Source: Luidia sarsii
Lineage: Eukaryota; Echinodermata; Asteroidea; Paxillosida; Luidiidae
Assembly (NCBI GenBank): GCA_949987565.1
Contig: OX465107.1
Span: 22,877,958 to 22,941,957, forward strand
Direction of reading: 5' to 3'
DNA length: 64,000 nt
Shown: one piece after another, positions 12,711 through 24,700 of the stretch
How positions within the stretch are numbered: position 1 is the stretch's first letter
Layout of the letters: each line of letters opens with the position of its first letter
Notes under the pieces: model-generated
Told to the model about the DNA's origin: nothing
What the model saw: only the letters and a program-made list of their open reading frames with translations
Databases searched by the model: none
Program-made: the position numbers and the translations under genes

Positions 12711-15700
12711 ATGTTGGACCGAAACGTGCTCGCATTGGTCATCCTCGCCGTGAGCTGTGCCGTGCAGGCACAGTACGGCGGGCAGCTCGGCTACTACGAA
12801 GGGGGAACCATCTTCTGGGAGGCCCGCAATCCGAACAATCCACGAGAGGTCAGTCACCACTATCGATGTTCACCACTGGCGAGTCCTGACGTGCAGTTAG
12901 CCGCACACGAGAGCTATCTGCTGAGCAAAAGTTCTCTCGAGGTCGTTAGCTCAGCACGTAGCTCACCGTGTGCGCTGAACTCTTGGTGAGATTTCTGCCT
13001 CAAGACGCCGTGAGACCAATATCTATCCTGTTTGATTTTGGCAACCACGTAAATAGGGCGTGCGCTTTTATTGGCCAGTTGCTATGTTGTTGTTTTTTGC
13101 TCAGCACGTAGCTCAAGTCGTCGCCGCACACGATGATTTTTCATCCACGAGAGGCGAACAAAATCAAACAGGATAAATATAGGTCACACGGCCTCTATCT
13201 TGAGGCAGAAATCTCACTAAAAGTTCAGCGCATACGAGAGCTACGTGCAGAGCTAACGACCTCGAGAGAATTTTTGCTCAGCAGATAGCTCTCGTGTGCG
13301 GCGGCCTTAAGTATCCCTTGGTGCAAGTGGCGATGATAATGGTCAGGCAATTGCTGTTGTTATACCCCCTTCGCTGTTTCCGTTTCGTTTTCCTCTGCAG
13401 ATCACCGTCAAATTTGAGTTCCACTTTGACTCGAGAGAGAACTCAGCAACCCACAGCGCGTGCTCAAAGGAGAGCATTTGGAATCACAAGGTGTGTGTGA
13501 AGAAACGCTTTTGAACTGAACGCGTAATTGTGGCGGCGAAATATTTCCCTTCCTCGAATCTGAAACCGGCATCCTCTCCAACTATCCCGGCAAGCAACTC
13601 AAGACGGCCAAAGCTTGCCTCCGACACTTAGTACATAGAACACCTGTTTTAGATATTCATGCAGTACTTCCTTTCGTGTAGAATTTTTTTTTTTTAATCA
13701 CACTTAATGGCAAAATTATATTGACCGCACGCGGTGAGCTACCGGTAAGTGCTGACTAACGGACTCGATGTTTTGCCCAGCAAATACCTCTCATATATGC
13801 GACGGCCTTTAGTTATTTTGGTTTGCCTAATGACAGGTCCTTCTAGTCAGTAGCCTTTGCAGCTTACAACTACTTCAAAAATAGCCAACGATTTTTCTAA
13901 TACGGAAAACTGGAACGGATCCGAAATTGATTCCCTCTTTCTCACGTCCACCATATTTCTTTTTTACGCAGAAACTTCGGACCGGCGGGCAGTACAAAAT
14001 CGGAACGGAGGTGAAGTGGGCCGACTACTACTGCACCTATCTGGACAGCGAAAGGAACGAGGCGTCTGGATACTACATCTGGACGTACACCCTGCCCGAT
14101 TACGAGGACACAGCACAGATATCGTAAGAGCATTCTTCTTAATAGAGGCCCTTATGTACAACATTGAGTAAAAGTCAAAAGGTTTTTAGCTCAAAAAATG
14201 GTAACCTGAGAAAGTAGAAAAGGGCAAAAAACCGTCACGGTTTTCGCACCGTTCTGTAGAAGTGTAAGAAATATGCTGCATTTTCGCGAAACAAATGAGG
14301 CAGTTTTCACGATTTTCTCGAGACTCGGTCGGCGGATTGAGCTGAAATTTTCACACGTGTGCTATTTCATGCATATGTTGGATCAGACAACGTATGGATG
14401 CTATTCTTTGACCTCGACCAATATTGTGTGTAGGGGCTTTAAGGAGCCAGATAGTAGCCGTGAGACACCTTTGTTTTTTGGATACGAGGTTCATGCTTTT
14501 GATGGTTGATCGGGGTTCTAAACTATTTTTCGGAACAGTACGGCGTTGAATGCTGCATTTTCGCGAAACAAATGAAGCGGTTTTTACGATTACCTCGAGA
14601 CTCGGTTGGCGGATTGAGCTGAAATTTTCACAGGCGTGCTATTTCATGCATATGTTGGATCAGACAACATGGATGCTATTCTTTGACCTCGACCAATGTT
14701 GTGTAGGGGCTTTAATGCCAAGCCCTTTAGGCCCTATTTTGCTATACATTTGTTTTTCTTGGATGATCGACGGGGCTGATTCTTCAGTGTCAGTTGTTTT
14801 CCCATGAAAACGAAATGATCCTTTATTAAAATTGCAAAGAAGCACCAACACACTACAGCAGTTCTCGCCGCTGTACCAATATAAGCGCGTAAAGCGCATG
14901 CGTCGCCTGTAGAACGCCACAGGCCGGCTTAGTTTAACCAATAACTAATACTAAAGATAGTTTGGCTGCCAGCCCAAATCTCCAAATTGTATTATGGTTG
15001 CTATGCAGACAATAGCGCAGAATGTCGAAAGAAAGACCTTTCATGTGAAGATCGGTGAACTTATTCATTCCATGGAGGTTTTCTCGTGCAGAGAAGATGT
15101 TATGTTTGTTTGGCATCGGGTCGACGCGTGCAGGAGAAAATGTCAAAAGAATGCGCTCGATGGCATCCGTCACGGCAGAGAAAAAGAATACAAAATGAAC
15201 GCTACTTGCAAACAAAAGGAATGAATAGGCCTGTGATCATTTTTTTATGATAGGGACCAGTTTGTTTCCGTTGCCAAAAATATGCATGGTTTGCTTTACT
15301 GAACGTAGATAATGTTAGCCCCATAGCAAGGCACATGTTACTATCACCAGTGTAAGTTCTCGGCACAGAAACGTAACGCGCATGCGTCGTAATAATTATG
15401 TAGTTCTGGGCGAGACCAAAAGGAAATGTAAGGTGAGACGCGGAATATTTGTTCGTGTCCGGGTGAGCGGATCGGAGAGCAATTCGGTAGTCTGTTTGCT
15501 GCATTGCTTAAGCGCTTATATACGCAGCGGCTGAGTTCAGTTCAGCCGGCACTCCTTGCAAGCATCATTCGTCTAGGATCCTGACTCCGGTTAGCAGTGC
15601 AGAAACACCTTTGAATTCGAGTGTAAACTCGGTTGTGAGGCGAACGATATAGCAAATCAGTGATAGCTACTATGACACGACTGAGTGGTCAACTGGAGAG

Positions 15701-18700
15701 GACCAATGAAAATGCCGCGTTTGGCCGATGAATATTCATAAGACGTGGTAATAAAAAGTACTAAAGACAAGTGCAAATAGAACACTACTGATGAGTTGCT
15801 GGGCTGAGAGCTAAGCCGCTGGTCAGCAGACACACTAGTAGTAGTCATACATTAAATTGCAGCGCTCACTTGTGCTTCTCGAATGTCGTGGGCAACAGGA
15901 TAAGTGATATATTAACGGAGCGGTGGATGAGGTGAAGGCACCACTGATCTCTCCATCTCTATCTGTTGCCATTCTGCAACGTGACGACGTCCCTTGAAAA
16001 GTGAGAGTTACCCTGACTGGCACGTAGCTTGAATCCACTTAAGTTAGGATTCGGGCCGTCTGCAAGACATCAATCTGATTTCACAGAAGACGAAGACCCT
16101 CTCGGTGTACCCGATCCCCTGTTACCACTTATTAGCGAAGCGTGAAGGAACTATCATAAGCCTACACGTTTTTCGAAGGCGATGTTTCCCATGATAGCTT
16201 AGAAAGTAGGATTTATATCATGCACTTTGTAGAGCAGTCGGGCTTATGGTGTAAGAATAGAGTAAAAATTTCCACTCTGTGCGTGTGCAGCTTCACACAG
16301 AATCCCGAAGGATACGGGATTGCATCTTAAAATATCCCGTATAGAAGAGACACAACACGATATTCTTGAATATTCCAGTTGCTTAAATGTGACCCGGCAC
16401 AGCATAATGAGGAATAACCCCACTTTTGAGATTTTGAGGTTTTCTAATGATGTGAAAGAGTATACCATTAGCTTTCAAATGATATCAAAATATAATATCC
16501 TCTAATACTTAAAACTTCCACACAAAAAAAATAAAAAATTGATTTGTAATCGAATTGGGAAGATACTTTAACTTCAGGCGTTGTTTACTCAAAAAGTGTT
16601 TTGATGGGATATTCCTCATGTCGTTGTGCCGGGTCACATATTAATGCTTCTATAGCTTGACCACTCAGCTTGTCTGGCGATTTTTGCTAGATATCCCTAT
16701 TACTTATTACCTTGTATACTTGTATACCACTCTACTTTCGACCCAAATAGTCTTCTTATTATCCACGTGACTGGCTCATTTCTCTTGTGGCCAGGCCAGA
16801 CTAACGCAGCAATTTCTTAAAGTTCTTTTGGTAGCGCAGAACTTAAAAGGAGCATGTAAGTCAGTGCAGAGTCATATACAATATTCATTTCATTGTAATG
16901 TATTGATGGCCAGTCGGGCTATCGGGTCCCCCGGTTTCTTATTTCATATTTCTTATTCATAAATCTCATCCAACAGCAAACAAAATGCCAGTTACAGGGA
17001 TATATATATAAATAAATAAAACACTAATTACTTGATAAATTAAGTTATAAATAAATAGTTAAATAAATAATGGATATCATTAATAGAACCAACATACATT
17101 AAAACAAAAGAAGAGAAGTACAATCTTACAAACAAAGGCCATACAAACTACAAACAAACAGACAGACAGACAAACAAACAGAAAACAAACAGTACAACTA
17201 TGCAAGAAGCAGAGTTTCAAACCACAATCAATCACAACAATTCAGCACATAGTCAAAGACTGAAACACAAACAGCACTTTAAGTATGAAGGGCTGTTTCA
17301 GTGACCATTGGTAACCATTGTCAGACCGGGCAGACAGCTCTAAGCCAAACTAATAAATGCATGGTATTAGTGTGCTGCTGAGTTCATTGAGCGTCCAAGG
17401 ATCCAACGCCTTGCAGGTACACGGAGTGCTGCTGGATTCCCGGGATCCTGAACAACGGCAGGGACATCGGGAGCGGCAAAGGCTGGAACCTAGCCTCCGC
17501 CATCAACATCGACCACGGTGATAACACCATCAACAGCCCGCCCAAGAGCAAGACCTTTGCCAAGTACCCCATCATGTCCGGCTGTGGCTACACCATACAC
17601 ATCCCCAGTAAGTGCATGCACAGCCTTATGTGGCTTCTCGCGTCATATACACGAGACATGTGGACAGCTGCAACTGCATGACACACTATTTGCCCGAGAA
17701 GCGTGCTCTAATCCTCTCAGAAGGTTTACTATAAAAGCCCAAACTCGGGCTCAACTTGAATCCATTCGTCAGCATTACTACTATGCATTATTGATGGTTG
17801 CATCTGATGAAAGGGGGAGGGGGTTTAAAAAAATACCAGGTAATAGCATGCACCTCCATCCAGCATAGACTGTTGTGATTCTAAGAAGGTCCTTAACCGA
17901 GGGCCATGCAAATAGCTCATGGCAGAGTGCTGTCAGATTAAATAGGAGGCTTTAATAAGTTTGCATCCCACCCAGTCAGATTTTCTATTATATACACTGA
18001 ATGGAATCTTACCAGTCCATTTCCATTCATGCGTTTGTTTGAAACCTGACATATATATTGTTATGGCACAGATTAACGGAAAAAAAAAGTTTGGTAAGGA
18101 TGTCATGCGCAATCATCCATCCCCCATGTAACCATCTTCTACTTAAAGCCCCTACACAACATTGGTAAGATCGAAAAACAGAAATGTTCACAGATTTACA
18201 TGAAACTTATATAATTTGAAGATGGTTGTAGTATAAACGTCGCACTGAAATAATTTTACCTAAAATGCTGTGTTTTGGGAGAAAAGAGTAAAGAAATAGT
18301 GTACGTCTCAACCCCTAGATCTAAATGAATTTTCGGACCAATTCGTTGAATGCTGCATTTTCGCGAAACAAATGAAGCGGTGTTTCACTATTTTCTCGAG
18401 ACTCGGTTGGCGGATTGAGCTGAAATGTTCACAGGTGCGCCATTTCATGCATATGTTGGATCAGACAACATATCACTATGAACATCTAAACCATGAAAAG
18501 GGGGTGAAAATGTCATTTAGCCATGAAACTAAAAAGTCATTGTGATTTCACAGTGCATTTTACAGTGAATTCACCATGAAAATAATCGCTTCTCTGACCT
18601 GATAAGGACATCTTCAGTCACTAAAGAGACAGTGTGAATATCTAGGGTGGCAAACTCCAGCCTCTGGGGATGGCTAATTCAATTACCAGTAGGGACCACC

Positions 18701-21700
18701 AGCCCCCATAGAGATACTGTATTGTGTCCTTGTACCTGTCACTCCCAGAGACACTTCTAAATTGCCTCTAGCCTTTTACCACCAGGAAGGTGGCCTTGGA
18801 GACCACTGGTGAAAACACCTTGAAAATGACTTGGCTAACTGTGTTCCACGAAATAGGGGTGAAAACATGGTGAATATTCTTTTCACGGCTAAATGACATT
18901 TTCACCGTTTAGATGTTCATAGTGTATGGATGCTATTTTCTTTGACCTCGACCAATGTTGTGTTATCCCTTTAAGGTGACGACGCTAACAATGACAAGGT
19001 CAAGTGCAGATGGACCAAGCCGCAGAAAGGCGAGTGCAACGAGAACGGGATGGACATCTGTGGAAAGCCGTACTTTGACGAGGAAAGAGAGCACACGCTG
19101 GCAGCCCTGAACCCGGTATACGACAACACGGGCGATTCAAAACAGGGCGCCCTCAAGAGTTTGAAAGGCGTCGGCCAATCACAATGGCCGGAATCTGCCG
19201 ACCCTTTACAGACACTTGAGGGCGCACTATTGCGAATCATCCGCATTTGCTGCGTAGTGCATTGTGTCTTGACCCCCACCCTCTCTCATCGGGTCACACT
19301 CATTCGGACTCGGCAGGAATCAATCACAACCATCCGGAGTGAAGACATTTCTAAATCATAATCCCGTTCGTATACTTCGAATGTAGTTCGAAACTGCTGG
19401 CCTCGAATGATGCTTGCCCATTCCCGATGGTGTATCACCTCTTTAATGCAGCTCGTAGTTGTAGTTGGTTAATAGCATATAGGTGCATTACGAATGCTGC
19501 CAGGCAGAGTGTAGTCGGACTATGTTCAGACTGCATTTCGAATATCCGGGAGTATGCGTGTGATTTCCATTCAGACGGCATTTCCGGCTCATCCCTCCTC
19601 CAGTGTGACTTGGGTTCTATAGATTCCGTGTCTTCTATAGATTTATAATTTATAGTGTGACTCCCCATGCGATGGGATGCAAATGTTAGAAAGTACATCG
19701 TGTCTGAACGCACTTCATCAATGCTTAGTGTGTTGGCAGGATCAGCCGACTGGCTGGCTGTGCCAAGTTTGGCCCGACTGGATCGTTCTTGCAAATTGCT
19801 TCGTCACGGCCCAGCACGAAGTCATCAATAGGCCTATAGTGTTCAACATCTGTGTTTAGCTTTTACATGTCATAGGCCCTACTTTTCTCAATGGTATCAA
19901 AAATAAGGAAGGCCGACCTTTCGATCCTAGCAGGACCTTTCTCAAAGGCCTTGGGAGGGCCTGACGTTTCGATCCTAGCAGGACCTTCCTCAAAGGACTT
20001 GTGAGGTCCTGACGTTTTCCGATCCTAGCAGGACCTTTCTCAAAGGTCTTTGAATGGGCCTTCTGCCTTTGAGAAAGGTCCTCCTAGGATCGAAACGTCG
20101 GGCCCTCTCAATGTTTGATATTCGCTTTCTGGTCCCTTCAGTAAGCAGTAAGTTTGCTTATCACTAAGTGACAAGTCTTGTTCAATTTACTAAGTGACAG
20201 GTCTTGTTCAATTCACTAAGTGACAAGTCTTGTCCAATTCACTAAGTGACAAGCCTTGTTCAATTCACTAAGTGACAAGTCTTGTCCAGTTCACTAAGTG
20301 ACAAGTCTTGTTCAATTGGTGTTGCTTATCCGGCAGAAAAACTGTATTCTAACCTTCGGGAACGGGGCCGCCATCCCGGCCGGCACCTACGCCCTGATGG
20401 TCATGCTGGAAGACTACGCCGAGGGCAGCAAGAAGCCGATCAGCAAGACGCCGGTACACTTCCTCATGGAGGTGTTCCAGTACGAGGGAGACTGCCGCCA
20501 GCCCGGCCTGAACGTCCCCGACGGCATCTGTCTCTCCCACGTCGTCGGGCAGGAGTTCAGCATGAGAATGGTCGCCACCGCCACGTCTCCGAATTACAGG
20601 TGACACTATAAAACTGTAAATGCCAGCCCCTTTTTCTGATAACTATTTAAAAAAAACAAAGACTTCATCTACACAATGTTCAGCCTGAGAAAGGTCCTGC
20701 TAGGATCGAAACGTCAGGCCCACTAAATTTTAAGATTTGCATTTTGTTAATTTTAGTCAGTAAGCAGTTTGCAACTTTTTGTATATCACAAATGTTCAGC
20801 CAGGCGAGTCATTTTGATCGTCAGCATAATTACAGTACTACAATCCAGTTCTATCAGAGCCATTGCGCATGGAGCTTTACAGAAATAGCTGTCCCTGAAG
20901 ACTTCCTGTGAAAAGAATGTTTCCTTAATGAGTGTTCACGTTCCATTGATATTATCAACCACACGCGGCAAGAGTGGATGACAGATTGAAATAATATAGA
21001 ACCATTCTTCTTCATAAAGTTATGAAGCATAATGGAAAAAAACATGTTTATCTGTATTTGAATCGTTATCTGAGTGGTATGGCAACTGGCCTGCGTTTTC
21101 GTAGTCGGAGAAGAGGGCCGGTCATTGATTTGCCTTAGGAAGCAAATGACGCCCGGAAATTGGTTTTTTCACCCCACTATATGGAACAGAATCACCAGCA
21201 TCGATGTCCAAGGCCACGAGACAGAGACACCCGTGCGGGTGGCCGGCACGGAGTCCGACTACGAAATCAACTTTAGCTTCACTCCGGAGGAGCTCAGGGT
21301 GTATACAATATGTGCCATGGCCTTCGAAGACTACCAGTGAGTCTGGTCGCTCATGACCTGTCACGTTTGCAAGTTTAATACGCAGTCCAGGAACCAATCT
21401 CATATAGGATAAATAGGTTTGCGGAGACACCATGTAAATTCTCTTTTGTGAGTAAGTGTGGTTCTGAAAAGAACCGGAGGAACTCGACGTTTCGAACAGT
21501 ACACTCTGCTTGTTTTCAGGAGAATGCTGGATTCCAACAGGGAGTGGGGCTTATGTAGTGTGGAGAGGGATCCTGGTGAGGGGATTAGCTCAGTGAAGGG
21601 TGTAGGCGAGAACTGTAAAGGCGGGAACAAGGGATGCTGCAATCTCATATTTATATATATATACACCCGCCTCTGCACCAACAATTTGCTCAAGCATGAA

Positions 21701-24700
21701 AAGCCTTGCTGTAAAAATAAAATCAGGTTGCCAGCCAAAATTCCATTTGAAGTTTATGCTTGCATCCATGATTGGAATGCAAGTTGAGTGCAGTAATTGC
21801 ATCCAGTGAAATATAGCTGGAAATCTTGAATAAAACAAGGACGAATTTACATGATGAGCAGGTTTTCTTGCAGACTATGAAATTGGGCCCATGACAGTCC
21901 GTCAAAAGTCAGGATTGTCAGTATTGCACTCTTATAGCACACTGTTTGCAGTGAGCTGTATATTTTGCAAACAGATCTATAGCTCTGTCTGCTCTGTGCA
22001 CTTTTGAACACAGTTTAGAGTTTTGTTAGAGTTTTACAAAGTTTAAGCGCAGCGAAGGAAGCCATTGATATTCTCCTCTCTGGATTTTAAACGAGTCTGA
22101 AAGTAATAGTTCCAGTGCCAGATTCTGGTCCGAAAACGTGTGTGGGATATCTGAGCAATCACAGTAGTGCAATTTCGGTTACAAGATTGAAATGAATGAA
22201 CTGTGTGTCTTCCTAACAGGTTTGTCAGCACTCAGTCCTGTTTCAACCTGAAAGTAGTCGAAAAAGGTAAAGCGGGAGATATTCAATCAAAGATCATAGA
22301 TTGACAATAGTCTCAGATTTGAACATTCAAGATCCTGCATGTGTTAGTTCATCGCTGGTGTGTGAATCCGGGAGAATTTCAACTTTCTTTGCAATTTGGT
22401 TAATTGACGAAAAAAATTCCCGCTCATTTCCCCTTTATTTTGTCAGTTTGATATACAAATTCGTGGAAATAGCTGAGAAAAACTTTGATCAGACCAATGT
22501 TAAAACTTGTCTCTTTTATTATCGAAACTTATCTATCTCTGGCTTGACGCATCAGCAACGTACGTCGCGCCAGAAATCCAAGTAATTTTTCCTTTTTATT
22601 TTTTGTTTGAATATCATCTTTAAAATTAAGTTTGTAAAATAACATCGTATTTGTTGGATACCTAAGCTGCTGCAGCCAGGTATAAATGAATTGGTGTCAG
22701 CATGCGATGAAAAACCGGATGAGATGTACATGTATGATAGCAGTAGTGGATACAGTGGCCTCTAATGACTGGCGCCCCAACTCAGCAGAGGCAGCTGGCT
22801 ATAATAATTTACGGGAGGCCCCACAAATTTGCCGGGTAGTTCGTGTGGTAGAGCACTGATATGTCAAAGCAGTGTCCCGGGTTCAAGTCCCGGTCCAGTC
22901 AGTTTGCTCCTCCCGGCTTACTCCGATTTTTCCCCCAGAAAATATGCCGGGCAGTCTCCGGGTTGACCGCGAGAATTCCATTCCCGCAAGGAACGAAGAA
23001 GACGCTAATCCTCTCGTCAACCAATGGGCCATCAAGTTCAGCAGAGGGGTAGGTAGAGAGGGAGGAAGAGCAGACCCAATGCACGTCTGGGGTGCAGAAC
23101 ACTAAATCGAGCTCCCATTGAACACTGTACAAAAACACTCACTTTCAAAGCCAATTATCCCACACCCAAAAGTCTCTCAGTTCTTGTAGCTTTACTGAAA
23201 ATTGTAGTTTGGACCTTCATCTCTCGGATTCTTTTCAATTTTAGTGCCCTTAGCTGATTAGATTTTTTGCTAATTACCCCCAGAAAAAAAAACCCAAAAT
23301 GTGTTGCCGTCCAGCCGAATTTCTGCAAGGATTTTGGGATGGACCCCTCCACTTCCACAGCCAAATAGGGCCACATTTAAAGCCGCATATGGTCCAAATG
23401 ACATACCAAATTGAAGAGTGAACCCCCAGGTTGTCTTAAGTGTCACCTGTTCTACAATATATCAGTTAATTAGCCTCCAAAGACCCCTTATTAAAACAAG
23501 TTGTGGGTACACACTTTATGATAATCAGCTCGGCGGAGCCATCTTGGATGGATTTTGTGTGCTGCACCCGTCTGGAAAGGTAGACCCTCAAGGCGGCCAA
23601 GTGAAATGCCCTACGTCACAGCTGAATATTCATGAGTTAATCTCCCGACTGCGGGAGGTCAATGGGTCCGGAAGTTGATTTATGCTAAGGAGCCATGGAC
23701 ACATTTTGACGTACGGCATTTTAGGGTCTACCGTCCGGAAAGGGTCGACAGATTCCGCGCATTGTGATTGGCCAACGCGTGACAAACTATTGAGGGCGCA
23801 CTACTGTGGAACAAAACTTTTAAGCAAAACTTTGTCATTTGCAACATGTTTTCCAATGAGGATTGGCCCTTACGTGGGGAAGGGGAAACCATCATCGAGT
23901 TGCATTCTCGTCGACGAAAACGTAATGTTCTTATAATAGATTTTCAAGTGAAACCTACTTGATTGAAGCCTCATGTGTTTACAATAGCCCCTGTTGACAG
24001 ACAAAAGTACAGTGGCCGTTTTTTAATTGAAGATCCCTTTGCTTTTTTGTGAAGAGACTCTAGATGTCTTTTTAACACCACTGAATAGGCCTACTTGGGA
24101 TATTCAATGCAAAACGAGTAGAAACTTTTACATATTATACAGTCGCTTAACCAGGGAATTTCCGGGGATTTGCATTTCATTTCATTTTCACGGTTTTTCT
24201 CACGACGTGGTCGACGGATTGTCCCGAAGCATATTATAATGTGACCCGGCACATCATAATGAGGAATAACCCCCACTTTTGAAATTTTGAGATTTTCTAA
24301 TGATGTGAAGGAGTGTACCGTTAGCTTTCAAATGATATTATTTTTTTTCCAATACATTAACTTTCCGAAAATATAAAAAAAAAAATTGATTTGTAATCGA
24401 ATTGAGAAGATACTTTGACTTTAGGTGTTGTTTACTCCAAAAGTGTTTTGGTGGGATATTCCTCATGTCTCTGTGCCGGGTCACATATGTTATTTTATGC
24501 ATATTATAATCATACCTTGAGTTTGACAATGGATGGAAGCGATTCTTTGACCTTCGCAAAATGGTGTATCAGAGTTTCACTCTGTTTTCCGCGCGTCCTT
24601 TGATCCCGTCAGATAACTAAGGGCGTGTTCAGTCCCGCTTACGTGACCGTCGAGGACGCCCAAGGGAACCTAGTCTGGCGGGTGGACGCCACGGGACCCG

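Noticed and set aside
22220..22266. Longer version of the short ZP exon ending at the GTAAAG donor
   Set aside because: It leaves phase 1, and the next exon at 24613 would then read AAC TAA, a stop. The donor at 22253 keeps the frame for the whole protein, although it is a weaker site.
22837..22905. Functional tRNA gene
   Set aside because: The A and B boxes are good but the anticodon loop is too long and the acceptor arms do not pair; a SINE head is more likely.
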